Below are positions 1-8,943 of a stretch of 64,000 bases of DNA, piece by piece. The translations under genes were made by a program, and so were the position numbers. The stretch is from Pigmentibacter sp. JX0631 (GTDB lineage Bacteria > Bdellovibrionota_B > Oligoflexia > Silvanigrellales > Silvanigrellaceae). The notes under the pieces are model-generated. The model saw only the letters and a program-made list of their open reading frames with translations. It made no database searches and was not told the origin of the DNA. Numbering within the stretch: the first letter of the stretch is position 1; each line of letters opens with the position of its first letter. The stretch covers positions 372,501 to 436,500 of the forward strand of contig NZ_CP123622.1 of the NCBI RefSeq assembly GCF_029873255.1, in the 5' to 3' direction.

Positions 1-831
1 CATTTGCTGAAATTCAGGATCATTGCGCCAAGCTAAGTAACCAATTCGTTCTCCAGCAAGACCTAAGTCTTTTGAAAACGACCTAATGAGCCAAGTATAT
101 TTATACATTTCCAAAAGTGAGTGTTGTTTTCCTTCATTAAAAAGAACTCTTGCATAAGGTTCATCCGCTACTAGTTGAATGTTTCTTCCATATTTTTCTT
201 TTTGTTTATTTAAAATATTTGTAATCGCAATAAGTTTTTCTTTTTTATATGAAATTCCAGTAGGATTATTTGGTGAATTAATTAATACAATTTTTGTTTT
301 ATCTGAAATTTTTTTTTCAAAATCTTCAATATTAGGCTGATGGAACTCATCGCATTTTACAAAAACAGGCTTTGCTCCACAATTTCCAGTATATGGGATG
401 TATTCAGGAAAATATGGAGTAAAAATTATTACTTCATCATTAATATCTAAGAAAGTTCTAAATACAATTTGAATAGCCCCAGCAGCACCTACAGTCAGAA
501 AAATATTATCTTTTGTTAAGTTTACTTTTTCTGATTTTGATAATTCGTTAGCTAAAAATTCTCTTACATCAGGTAATCCAGCTGCATCCATATATCTATG
601 ACTGCCTTTTTCATTACTGTTTAATAGATGAATTAATAAATTTTTAATTTGTATTGGTGGTTCAAGATCTGGATTGCCTAAAGATAAGTCAATTAATTCA
701 ATATTTGGATTTTTCTGCTTTAAATTTTGTCCAAGCATAAATATTTTACGAATTTCACCACCCATGTTACTTAATTCTAAAAATTTTTTAGAAAATAATT
801 CGTCGATTTGATTTTTATTTAATTTTCCCAT
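1..831 (-). CDS. Class I/II PLP-dependent aminotransferase (C-terminus beyond the window)
   Basis: The minus-strand frame opens with ATG at 831 and is still open at base 1, so about 277 N-terminal residues are visible and the C-terminus is missing. Visible family signatures are the NSPNNPTG motif, a VADEPY segment (the Asp that contacts the PLP ring nitrogen), and SFSKDLGLAGERIGY, whose Lys forms the Schiff base with PLP. This is fold-type I aminotransferase chemistry on an amino acid; the order of motifs resembles aspartate/alanine/LL-diaminopimelate aminotransferases, but the substrate cannot be told. It lies downstream of flagellin on the same strand, with a hairpin between them, so it is probably a separate transcript. 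Confidence 0.9.
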   Translation of the reverse strand, partial: MGKLNKNQIDELFSKKFLELSNMGGEIRKIFMLGQNLKQKNPNIELIDLSLGNPDLEPPIQIKNLLIHLLNSNEKGSHRYMDAAGLPDVREFLANELSKSEKVNLTKDNIFLTVGAAGAIQIVFRTFLDINDEVIIFTPYFPEYIPYTGNCGAKPVFVKCDEFHQPNIEDFEKKISDKTKIVLINSPNNPTGISYKKEKLIAITNILNKQKEKYGRNIQLVADEPYARVLFNEGKQHSLLEMYKYTWLIRSFSKDLGLAGERIGYLAWRNDPEFQQM

Positions 832-969
832 CAATCAATCCTCTAATTTTAATTAGTATTAAAAAATTTATTTTCTTGTCTAAAATTTATAACGTATCTA
901 GGGTATTATTCAATAAAAAATTAAAATTATTTAAAGTTAAGAAGAATTTATAAAATTATTTTATAAGCA

Positions 970-1000
970 AAGTCTCTTCAATAAAAGATCAAAGAGACTT
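970..1000 (-). terminator. Likely terminator of the flagellin gene
   Basis: A perfect 9-bp inverted repeat (AAGTCTCTT / AAGAGACTT) with a 13-nt loop lies immediately after the flagellin stop codon. On the minus strand it is followed by an AT-rich stretch but not by a clean T-run, so this is a moderate call. Confidence 0.6.
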
Positions 1001-1006
1001 TCAAAA

Positions 1007-1981
1007 TTAGCCAAGTAAACGTAAAGCTGCTTGGGGTGACTGATTGGCTTGAGTAAGGACGGCAATACCAGCTTGCTTAAGAATATTAGATTGAGTATAT
1101 CTTGTTGTTTCTTCAGCAAAATCAGTATCACGAATACGGCTATTAGCTGCAGAAAAGTTTTCACTTTGAATAGCAAGGTTTGCTATTGTTGAATTCAATC
1201 TGTTTTGAATAGCACCGAGATCTGCTCTAAATCCAGCAATAGTATTTATAGCTTGATCAATTTTAGCAATAGAGCGCTGTGCTCTATTTTTCGAAAATGT
1301 TGAATCTTTTTGATCTGGTTGGAAAACTCCAATGGATCCTTCTGAGTCATCATTTCCTCTTCCTAAATTTAATCCGACTGTACTTGTATCAATTTGATCA
1401 AATTTAATTCTAATAATGTTTACTGGGTTTCTTCCAAATGGGTTGTCAATACCCATTGCATCAACACCTTCATACCAGTTTTTACCAACTTGAACTTCAA
1501 AAGGAGGAGTATTTGCACGATTTAACATCATTGGATCAGGAATTTTATCTTCCGCATTTTTTCCAATTAGCAACAAACTACCATTGTATTCTGTTGAATT
1601 AGTAATACGATCAATTTCATCTTTTAAAGCAACATATTCTTTATTAATAAAGTCACGTTCATTGTTACCTATTGTATCTGAAGCACCTTGTACAGAAAGT
1701 TCACGAAGACGATTTAGAATATTTCCAATTTCGTTCATTCCACCTTCTGCAACTTGCACCATAGAAATACCATCGTTCGCATTTCTTTTAGCCATATTTA
1801 AACCACGAATATCTGCTTTAATTTTTTCGCTAATAGCAAGACCTGCTGCGTCATCAGCTGCTCTATTGATTCGATATCCTGAACTTAATTTTTCCATAGA
1901 CAAATCATTCGCCATTGTTGAAAGATGTAAAACCCGTTGAGAGTTAAGAGACTGCATATTGGTCTGAATTCGCAAACCCAT
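1007..1981 (-). CDS. fliC: Flagellin
   Basis: Encodes a 324-residue flagellin, the filament subunit exported through the flagellar type III apparatus. The start MGLRIQTNMQSLNSQR is chosen because a GGAGG ribosome-binding site sits 9 nt upstream of the ATG at 1981; an in-frame ATG 11 codons earlier has no comparable site. The N-terminal D0/D1 region (LSSGYRINRAADDAAGLAIS, then NDGISMVQVAEGGMNEI) and the C-terminal D1/D0 region (RIRDTDFAEET, ending ANQSPQAALRLLG) are both intact. The variable middle of about 100 residues is short, so the filament would have small surface domains. Only one flagellin copy is in the window and no other flagellar gene is adjacent. The stop is followed by an inverted-repeat hairpin. 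Confidence 0.97.
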   Translation of the reverse strand: MGLRIQTNMQSLNSQRVLHLSTMANDLSMEKLSSGYRINRAADDAAGLAISEKIKADIRGLNMAKRNANDGISMVQVAEGGMNEIGNILNRLRELSVQGASDTIGNNERDFINKEYVALKDEIDRITNSTEYNGSLLLIGKNAEDKIPDPMMLNRANTPPFEVQVGKNWYEGVDAMGIDNPFGRNPVNIIRIKFDQIDTSTVGLNLGRGNDDSEGSIGVFQPDQKDSTFSKNRAQRSIAKIDQAINTIAGFRADLGAIQNRLNSTIANLAIQSENFSAANSRIRDTDFAEETTRYTQSNILKQAGIAVLTQANQSPQAALRLLG

Positions 1982-1989
1982 ACTCTGTT

Positions 1990-2036
1990 TCCTCCATGAA
2001 ATCTTTTTCCCCACAAAGTGGAGTGAGCAATCCTCC
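1990..2036 (-). promoter_or_regulatory. Flagellin leader with two GGAGGA motifs (possible CsrA control)
   Basis: On the flagellin mRNA, one GGAGGA (1990-1995) is the ribosome-binding site and a second identical GGAGGA lies about 40 nt further upstream (2031-2036). Between them is a small hairpin with a CCAC/GTGG stem. Paired GGA motifs, one over the Shine-Dalgarno, are the arrangement by which CsrA represses flagellin in other bacteria. Whether CsrA acts here is inference. Confidence 0.35.
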
Positions 2037-2255
2037 TGATTGCCATTTCCTTATTTGTAAAAACGTAAATGATTTTTCTTCACTTTACGGTGGCATTAAA
2101 ATTTATTTTTAAATTTTATTGTGCCATCATAAACAAGGACTGCCTAAAAATTCGGAGAGAGTTTCTTCTTCTTAAATAGGCAATATTTGCTTAAGACAAG
2201 CATAAGACGCAATTATAAATTATTACTAGAACAAAAGATATTTGAGAGGTTCTTA

Positions 2256-3539
2256 ATGCAGCCAAGTATAGACAAAATTAAAAATAATCCAAAACTTGTT
2301 TCTGGATTTGGTAAAATCGGAATTGTAGTAAATCAAACATCCATTACTTCAAACTATGAAGCAAGTTGTGAAATTATTTATGCTGCAACTAAACAACTAG
2401 ATACATCAGAAGTATCTTGCATTTTTGGCCCACAACATGGTTACTATCAAACAGAGCAAGATAATATGCGAGAAACTCCAGATGATTACTACACGTTTTA
2501 TGATGGGAAAAAAATTCCTCTTTATAGCCTTTATTCTAAAACAAGAGAACCAACTGCAGAGCAACTCCAAAATATTGATACTTTAATTGTTGATTTACAA
2601 GATATAGGGTGTAGGGTTTATACTTATATGTTGACACTAGCAGCTTGTTTAAAAGCTGCTGCAAAATATGCAAAGAAAGTTGTTGTATTAGATCGACCAA
2701 ATCCTTTAGGGTTATGCGTAAAAAATAAAGTCAATAAAAATTGGAATTTCGTCGAGGGTGATAGGCTTAATTTAAAATGGCACAGTTTTGTAGGCTGGTA
2801 CGATATACCAATGCGTCATGGTCTTTCAATGGGTGAATTGGGGCACTATTTCATAAAATATGATAAGTTAAATGTTGATTATCAAGTTATCTCTGTAGAT
2901 AATCTTTCACGAAAAAACGATATATCTTCATATAAATTAATTAATTGGGCAATGCCTTCTCCTAATATTCCATGTTGGGAATCTGCATATTTTTTCCCTT
3001 CTTTTGTCAGTCTTGAAGGAACTAATATTAGTGAAGGGAGAGGAACTACTGTACCCTTTCAATTGATAGGAGCACCATGGTTAAACAATATTGACTGCCT
3101 TAAATTTTTAAATAAATTTAAAGAAATCTATTTAAATGATAAAAAAAATCCTTCCGCTATTGTTATTCGTCCGCACAATTTTAGACCAACATTTAATAAA
3201 CATCATAATCAAATATGCTATGGTCTGCAATTTCATATTGAAAACCCACAGAACATCAATCTATTCAATTTAGGGATTTCATTTTTAACTTTTTGTAACT
3301 TTCATCACAGAGAAACTTTCAAATGGTCTGAACCAGGCTATGAATATAATTACACCGACTTACCTATTAATCTAATTTATGGTACTGATCGTTGGTTAAA
3401 TTTTTTTAATGAACTGTCATCAGATTGGGATTTGACTCTTTTAAAAGAACAACTTGCTATTTCAGATAAAAGTGCGCAAAATTTTATAAATGAAGTTGAG
3501 GAACTTTTAATTTATAGAGAACAGGATGAGCAGACATAG
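2256..3539 (+). CDS. namZ: NamZ/DUF1343-family exo-beta-N-acetylmuramidase
   Basis: A 427-residue protein of the DUF1343 family, whose characterised member NamZ removes terminal N-acetylmuramic acid from peptidoglycan fragments during wall recycling. Family hallmarks are KIGIVVNQTS near the N-terminus, FGPQHGYY, the segment VDLQDIGCRVYTY, VVLDRPNPLG, and EGTNISEGRGT in the middle. The ATG at 2256 is used because GAGAGG lies just upstream; a TTG start 23 codons earlier lacks such a site. No clear signal peptide is visible from this start, so the location is unresolved. The gene overlaps the next by 14 nt, suggesting cotranscription. Confidence 0.88.
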   Translation: MQPSIDKIKNNPKLVSGFGKIGIVVNQTSITSNYEASCEIIYAATKQLDTSEVSCIFGPQHGYYQTEQDNMRETPDDYYTFYDGKKIPLYSLYSKTREPTAEQLQNIDTLIVDLQDIGCRVYTYMLTLAACLKAAAKYAKKVVVLDRPNPLGLCVKNKVNKNWNFVEGDRLNLKWHSFVGWYDIPMRHGLSMGELGHYFIKYDKLNVDYQVISVDNLSRKNDISSYKLINWAMPSPNIPCWESAYFFPSFVSLEGTNISEGRGTTVPFQLIGAPWLNNIDCLKFLNKFKEIYLNDKKNPSAIVIRPHNFRPTFNKHHNQICYGLQFHIENPQNINLFNLGISFLTFCNFHHRETFKWSEPGYEYNYTDLPINLIYGTDRWLNFFNELSSDWDLTLLKEQLAISDKSAQNFINEVEELLIYREQDEQT

Positions 3540-5238
3540 TCTTTCTAAATCCACTGTAACCAATATATCCAAATTTTTATTGGATAGAAGCTTTTTTTAT
3601 TTTACTTCCTTATTTCTTATTCTTTATTGTATACTAATAAATCTTATAACTTATTATTCTTGGCAGAAAAACTTTTTAAGTTACTTCCCTTTAAACATAG
3701 ACATAATAAATTTACCAATTTTATCTTTTAAAGATTACTTAACTTTAATTACATTAAATTTTATTTCACTAATAATACCTTCAATTGTAATAAGATTTTG
3801 CATAGGTATTTTGTTGATAAAATCACAAATAAAAGTACAACGTTTTTTTACTTTAGTTGTAATAATATTGTTTATTTTTTCGACAAATTTTTCAGGATAT
3901 TTTTTTGGAAAAAACACCGTAAACTCATCACTAGTAGTAAATACTTCCGGAATTCTAGTTTTTTTATTTATAATATTTTTTATTATTTCATTTATGATAT
4001 TTTTTGTTAATATTAATGAGAATTTATACAAAAAGAAATTGAGAATAATTTTTTTATTTGCTGGTATTATAACTTTTTTAATCTATGACTGGAAGAAAAC
4101 AGAAAATTTTAGAATTGAAAGCAAAGAAAATATAAAAAACACCAGTATTTTATTCATTCTTGAAAACGAAAATGATACAAAATTTGAAAATTTTAAAAAA
4201 TCAAATGAATTTAAATATCTAGAAAAAAACTTTATTTATAACTCTTATGAAGTAGCTCTTGTGTCAAACATTCAGTTAGCAAATTACATATCTCTTCTAA
4301 CAGGGCTGTATCCTTTTGAATCAGGTATTAGAAATGATATTCCCAATTCTTCTTTTTATATTTCCTTAGAAGAACATATGAAAAAAGTGCGAAATAAAAA
4401 TTTAGAAATTACTTTTAGCAATATAAGTAATCCTTCAAGTATTGCTTCATTAAGTAAATATTTTGACTCAGGAGTACAATGCGATAATAACATCCAAAGT
4501 TTAAAAAATTACTTTTTTTTGCAAAACTTAAATCCTATTCTCATATTTCTTCCAAATTCGATTCTCCTGAAATTTTTTCCAGTTGCACTTTGCTTGAATA
4601 AAGTTGAAGATATAAGTGACATCATATTAGAAGATTTTTATTTAAGATTAAATGGAAAAAGTGATAGAAAAAAATTAATTGTTACAGTCCTTCCAGATAA
4701 ATTTGATTCTTTAAATTTAATAAAAATCATTGAAAAAATCAATGAAACTCTTGAGTCTCAAGAAATAAATATTAATATACTCCCTATCAAAAAAAATAAA
4801 AAAACAGAATTAATTGAACTTACTAAAAAATCTTCGCCAAATTTGCCGCTACAAAATATAATTAATTTAGGAAATATATTTTTTAACAACTACAAAAATG
4901 ATATTCAATTCAACTACTTTGAGGAAAATAATAGTCTTAATTCAAACAAAGTATTTAATCTTATAAATGACAGAGTTTCTCTTAACTTTAATGATAATAT
5001 AAATCAAGCATTAGGGTTAAAAAGATACTACAAATGTATTTCAAATGAAGGCAGAGATGAAAGTTACTTTTATGAAAGTAATAAAAGAGATTTTCCTCAA
5101 AAAATAATTTCAAATTATAAAGAATTAAATTCAAATTGTTCTAAACAGATAGAAAAAAGTTTATTTAACGACATTAATTTTTTCATCAACAAACAATTTT
5201 TTGAAAAAATATTTATATTATATTCGGAAAAAACATGA
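3526..5238 (+). CDS. Membrane protein with degenerate sulfatase-like domain
   Basis: 570 residues. The first ~190 residues contain about five hydrophobic membrane segments, then a soluble, presumably periplasmic region begins. After SILFILENEND comes YISLLTGLYPFESGIRND, which matches the sulfatase/alkaline-phosphatase superfamily block normally reading like 'SLLTGLYPHEHG'. This general layout (membrane domain plus sulfatase-fold domain) recalls LtaS/EptA-type transferases. The metal-binding Asp/His residues and the catalytic Cys/Ser/Thr block of active sulfatases are not recognisable, so it may be a non-catalytic or very diverged relative. It overlaps the preceding namZ-like gene by 14 nt and the next gene by ATGA. 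The function is unknown; the fold assignment is inference. Confidence 0.6.
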   Translation: MSRHSLSKSTVTNISKFLLDRSFFYFTSLFLILYCILINLITYYSWQKNFLSYFPLNIDIINLPILSFKDYLTLITLNFISLIIPSIVIRFCIGILLIKSQIKVQRFFTLVVIILFIFSTNFSGYFFGKNTVNSSLVVNTSGILVFLFIIFFIISFMIFFVNINENLYKKKLRIIFLFAGIITFLIYDWKKTENFRIESKENIKNTSILFILENENDTKFENFKKSNEFKYLEKNFIYNSYEVALVSNIQLANYISLLTGLYPFESGIRNDIPNSSFYISLEEHMKKVRNKNLEITFSNISNPSSIASLSKYFDSGVQCDNNIQSLKNYFFLQNLNPILIFLPNSILLKFFPVALCLNKVEDISDIILEDFYLRLNGKSDRKKLIVTVLPDKFDSLNLIKIIEKINETLESQEININILPIKKNKKTELIELTKKSSPNLPLQNIINLGNIFFNNYKNDIQFNYFEENNSLNSNKVFNLINDRVSLNFNDNINQALGLKRYYKCISNEGRDESYFYESNKRDFPQKIISNYKELNSNCSKQIEKSLFNDINFFINKQFFEKIFILYSEKT

Positions 5239-7250
5239 AAAAATCTCATGAAAAAAAATACCCATACGTTATTCTATTTTTTCTTTTATTTTTATCATCT
5301 TTATACATATTTAGAAATGCAATCTACTATTTTTTGATTAAGCAAAATATATTTATAGAAACAATCCAGAACCTTTCAGTAGATGAATTTATAGAAAAAA
5401 ATCAATTTAATAAAAATATGTTCCTTCTTAACATAACCAATCTTCAAGAAGATAAATATATTTTCGATCATTTTAAATACAATAAACATTTTAAAAAACA
5501 AGAAATAAATGTTGAATTAATGAAAGATAATTCAATTAATAGTATCGAAAAAACTAATAGCTTACAAAAAAAAATTATTTACTCTTTGAGTAACAATAAA
5601 AAAGAACTAATTGAGACCACCTCTATTATACTTTTACCAAATGAAAGTATATCATGTGAATGTTATGATTTAATAAAATCAAAAACCCTAGTTTTTGAAA
5701 ATAAAGGAATTGCAGCAAATAAAAACGAAACTCCAAGCCATGTCATACTAACTTTTGAAAACAATGGAAAGTTACAATTTGAAATTAATAACAATAATTA
5801 CACAGAAATAAAAATACCTGATAATTTTAATGCAAAATTACTTACTATTTCATGGACAAAAAATTCATCTGGCGCACTTATTTTTCATGGAATAAAGAAA
5901 AATAATCCCAATAAAAAATCAGTATTCATCACTTTTAGGTATAAAAAGTTATCAGATAAATTCTTTAATGAAATAAAAAATATATACCAAAGCAGTAACC
6001 TATTTTTAAATAGAAACTCATTTCCTTTATCCACAAACTACAAAGAAAATATTTTATCACTTGAAGCAAATAATTCATTTATAAACAATGGATTTACATA
6101 TAAATCAAATGATATTTTTAATGAAAATTTTAAATATTTATTTAAAATTATAAACAGTAATTATAAATCACTTTTAAAAATAAATATTTCAGAAAATCCT
6201 TCAGAAAAATTAAATGAAAGTAATGCAAATCAATATATTTCAATAAATAGAAAAAGGTCTTTTTCTAATATTTCAGACTCATTATCTCAAATTATTAATA
6301 ACACAACTCAAGACTTCATAAGTATAAATATTGAAAATGAAAGTTTCTCTGAAGAAAATTTATTAAACACATTAAAAAGCATTGACAAAAATACGAATGT
6401 ATTTTTTCTAAACTCATATGACTTTACCTTTAATTCAGATCAATTAAAATCGAATTTTTCAATTATTGCTGCCTTAAGTAATTCCGTAAATAAATTATTT
6501 CTAAATTCATTAAGTAGTATCAAGGAAGACAGTCCTGTTTCTCAAAACCTATTAATTAATTTAATAATTTCTTATATCAAAGGAACAGAAGTATTTAATT
6601 ACAAAGAATCACAAACTATCGTATTTCATTCACCAAATGAAGAGTATTTTTTATTCAAAAATAATTACTATTTTACAAATGAAAAATTTTTCATTCCATT
6701 AACCTATTTTCCTGATTATATAAAAAAAATAGATGAAGAAAGAGATAAATATCAGTTACAAGATTTAGCATTTTCTTTTTACAATTTTAAGACTATAAAG
6801 TTTAAAATTTCTACTAAAGACAAAATTGCCCGTTGCTTTTCAGACTATAATATAAAAATTTGGCAAATTTATTTTGACTCAAAATCAGAATCTTATGTTG
6901 CGGATTTGAAAGTACAGAGTGAAAGTGCTATCTCAAAACTACAAGTGAATTGCTTATTGTATTCTGAGCATTTTGCAAATAATTTTCAACTCGAATTTTT
7001 TAAGGATAATAAAAATTTGGATCAATTGCAACTCAGAGTAGGTGAGTTTTTATTAAGACCAAATCCTAACTTTATTACAAATAATTTGTTTACGATCAAT
7101 AATTCAAGTGATTTTTATTTATTAAAATCTTATGAAAATCATGCAAATGATCATATAAGTAATGATTTTGATTTAAAAATAATTTCACATTTTTTCCCTA
7201 AAATTCCTGACAATTTGCAGTACTTTATATCTTACAAAGAAAAAAAATGA
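5235..7250 (+). CDS. Hypothetical membrane-anchored extracytoplasmic protein
   Basis: 671 residues starting at an ATG that overlaps the previous stop (ATGA), so translation is coupled. Residues ~10-35 form a single hydrophobic anchor after a basic start (MKKSHEKK); the rest is predicted to be outside the cytoplasm. The composition is extremely rich in Asn, Lys, Ile and Phe, matching the neighbouring gene. A segment around residues 370-400 (INIENESFSEENLLNTLKS followed by FFLNSYDF) could be the remnant of the late sulfatase block, but this is weak. I do not recognise the family. It overlaps xseA by 4 nt, placing it in one operon with namZ, the sulfatase-like gene and the exonuclease genes. Confidence 0.6.
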   Translation: MKKSHEKKYPYVILFFLLFLSSLYIFRNAIYYFLIKQNIFIETIQNLSVDEFIEKNQFNKNMFLLNITNLQEDKYIFDHFKYNKHFKKQEINVELMKDNSINSIEKTNSLQKKIIYSLSNNKKELIETTSIILLPNESISCECYDLIKSKTLVFENKGIAANKNETPSHVILTFENNGKLQFEINNNNYTEIKIPDNFNAKLLTISWTKNSSGALIFHGIKKNNPNKKSVFITFRYKKLSDKFFNEIKNIYQSSNLFLNRNSFPLSTNYKENILSLEANNSFINNGFTYKSNDIFNENFKYLFKIINSNYKSLLKINISENPSEKLNESNANQYISINRKRSFSNISDSLSQIINNTTQDFISINIENESFSEENLLNTLKSIDKNTNVFFLNSYDFTFNSDQLKSNFSIIAALSNSVNKLFLNSLSSIKEDSPVSQNLLINLIISYIKGTEVFNYKESQTIVFHSPNEEYFLFKNNYYFTNEKFFIPLTYFPDYIKKIDEERDKYQLQDLAFSFYNFKTIKFKISTKDKIARCFSDYNIKIWQIYFDSKSESYVADLKVQSESAISKLQVNCLLYSEHFANNFQLEFFKDNKNLDQLQLRVGEFLLRPNPNFITNNLFTINNSSDFYLLKSYENHANDHISNDFDLKIISHFFPKIPDNLQYFISYKEKK

Positions 7251-8680
7251 AACTTTTATATAATAAACAAGAACAAAAAATAATTCTTAGTGGAAATACG
7301 TTTAATTTAAAAGAAAAAATAAAGAATATTGGAGGAAAATGGGACCCATTAGCAAAAAATTGGTGGTTTTTATTAACAGAAACCAATATTGATAGTCTTA
7401 AAAAATTAGGATTTTCTTTTGAAGATCAAGTAGAAATATTAAACCAAGAAGAAAATTATAAACCTGTTGATTCGTATTCAGTAACTAATTTTCTCCAAAT
7501 TATAAATAGTATTCTTTCAAAAAATTTGCAACAAAACTATTGGATATGTGGAGAAATTACTAATTTAAAACAAAGCAATGGTCATCTTTTTTTTGAATTA
7601 GTAGATAAAGAACAAGCTTTATCTAACTTTAATAAAGCAGCTAGTATTCCATGTATTATTTGGGCTAATGGAAAGAAAATTTTGGAACCTAAATTAAATC
7701 AAATTTTGCTTTCTGATGGTACAAAAATCAAAATACTAATTCGCTGTGAGTTTCGCAAAGAAGGAGCAAAAATTGTCGGAATTGTTGAAAATATCGATAT
7801 AAACTTTACTCAAGGTGAACTAGCCCTTCAGCGTCTTGCGATAGTTCAGTCTTTAAAGAAAAAAGGGCTGTATCATAAAAATAAAGCATTACCTTTTCCA
7901 CAATATCCTTTAAAAATTGCATTGTTTACAGCAAAAGATAGCAGGGCATACTCAGATTTTCTAGATGAACTTTCTTTATCAAAAATTTCTTTCAAAGTAA
8001 CCGTATTTGACTGTAATATGCAAGGGGAAAAAACTTCCGAAAATATTGTTTCAGCGTTTCAAATCATAGCAAAAAATATTCATTCTTTTGATTGTGTCGT
8101 TATAACAAGGGGAGGAGGAAGCAAATTAGATTTGCGTTGGTTTGACGATTTTGCCATCGCAGAACAAATAGCTTTAAGCCCTATTCCCGTTATCACGGCT
8201 ATAGGTCATTTTGACGATAACAGTATTGCTGATGAGGTTGCCAATATCGCTGAGAAAACTCCCACAGCAGCAGCAGGAATTTTAACAGATTCGGTTCTGA
8301 ATTCTTACCAATTATTTTTTCAAAGAATTGATAATATTACTTATTATTTACTAAAAAGACTCGCAAAAGAAAAGAATCTTGTTTTATTGCTTCAAGAGAA
8401 GTGTACATCAATAGCAATCAACAGAATCCAAACAGAGCAAAAAAATATTAAAAATATTGAAAAAATGTTGAAAATAATCAAATCAAGCATAGAACAAAAT
8501 CTGCAACGAGGATTTGCTTTAGTTTACGATGAACAAGGTAATCTTTTACAAGGAAAGCATTTTTTGCAAGAATCTTTTTCAAAAAACTTGAAACTTAAAT
8601 TCGCTGGTGATTGCGAAAATCACCATATCTTTGTAGAAGTCAAAGTGAAAGCAGTAAGCGAAAGTAGAGAATCTACTTAG
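7247..8680 (+). CDS. xseA: Exodeoxyribonuclease VII large subunit with extra N-terminal domain
   Basis: 477 residues. With XseB it degrades single-stranded DNA to oligonucleotides in both directions, acting in repair. The OB-fold (around residues 78-185) shows YWICGEITNLKQSNGHLFF. The catalytic core includes ALFTAKDSRAYSDFL, VVITRGGGSKLDLRWFDD and VITAIGHFDDNSIADEVA, then a long helical region and the C-terminal RGFALVYDEQGN block. Residues 1-62 are an extension ahead of the normal start. It contains LKEKIKNIGGKWDPLAKNWW, resembling the small DUF5710-type 'GAxWDxxxKxWY' module. The extension is in frame, and the ATG at 7247 overlaps the previous stop by 4 nt. xseB follows 32 nt downstream. 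Confidence 0.95.
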   Translation: MKLLYNKQEQKIILSGNTFNLKEKIKNIGGKWDPLAKNWWFLLTETNIDSLKKLGFSFEDQVEILNQEENYKPVDSYSVTNFLQIINSILSKNLQQNYWICGEITNLKQSNGHLFFELVDKEQALSNFNKAASIPCIIWANGKKILEPKLNQILLSDGTKIKILIRCEFRKEGAKIVGIVENIDINFTQGELALQRLAIVQSLKKKGLYHKNKALPFPQYPLKIALFTAKDSRAYSDFLDELSLSKISFKVTVFDCNMQGEKTSENIVSAFQIIAKNIHSFDCVVITRGGGSKLDLRWFDDFAIAEQIALSPIPVITAIGHFDDNSIADEVANIAEKTPTAAAGILTDSVLNSYQLFFQRIDNITYYLLKRLAKEKNLVLLLQEKCTSIAINRIQTEQKNIKNIEKMLKIIKSSIEQNLQRGFALVYDEQGNLLQGKHFLQESFSKNLKLKFAGDCENHHIFVEVKVKAVSESREST

Positions 8681-8712
8681 TTAGACTTTTAAATTTAAAA
8701 CATGGAATTTCT

Positions 8713-8943
8713 ATGGAAAATCAAAGTTATCCAGTCTTATTAAAACAAGTTAATGACATTTTAATGAAGATGGAAAATGAAACCATTCCTATTGATGAGC
8801 TTTCCCAAAAATTAACAGAAGCTTATAACTTAATAGAAAAGTTAAAGTCTCAACTCTTCAGTGCAGAAATTCAAATTGAACAAATAATTAATTCAAGAAA
8901 TTTAAACTTAAATTCTAGTGAGGAGAACAATGGATCTCAATAA
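8713..8943 (+). CDS. xseB: Exodeoxyribonuclease VII small subunit
   Basis: A 76-residue protein right after xseA. It shows the family layout of two helices separated by a short turn: ENETIPIDELSQKLTEAYNL followed by IEKLKSQLFSAEIQIEQI. XseB packs several copies onto the XseA helical arms to make the active nuclease. The length (about 75-80 residues) and position are as expected. The 3' end overlaps the start of pyk (ATG 8930) by 14 nt, so the two are probably cotranscribed. Confidence 0.92.
   Translation: MENQSYPVLLKQVNDILMKMENETIPIDELSQKLTEAYNLIEKLKSQLFSAEIQIEQIINSRNLNLNSSEENNGSQ

Noticed and set aside
1584-1940. 118-codon plus-strand frame inside the flagellin gene
   Set aside because: Antisense shadow of the conserved flagellin coding sequence.
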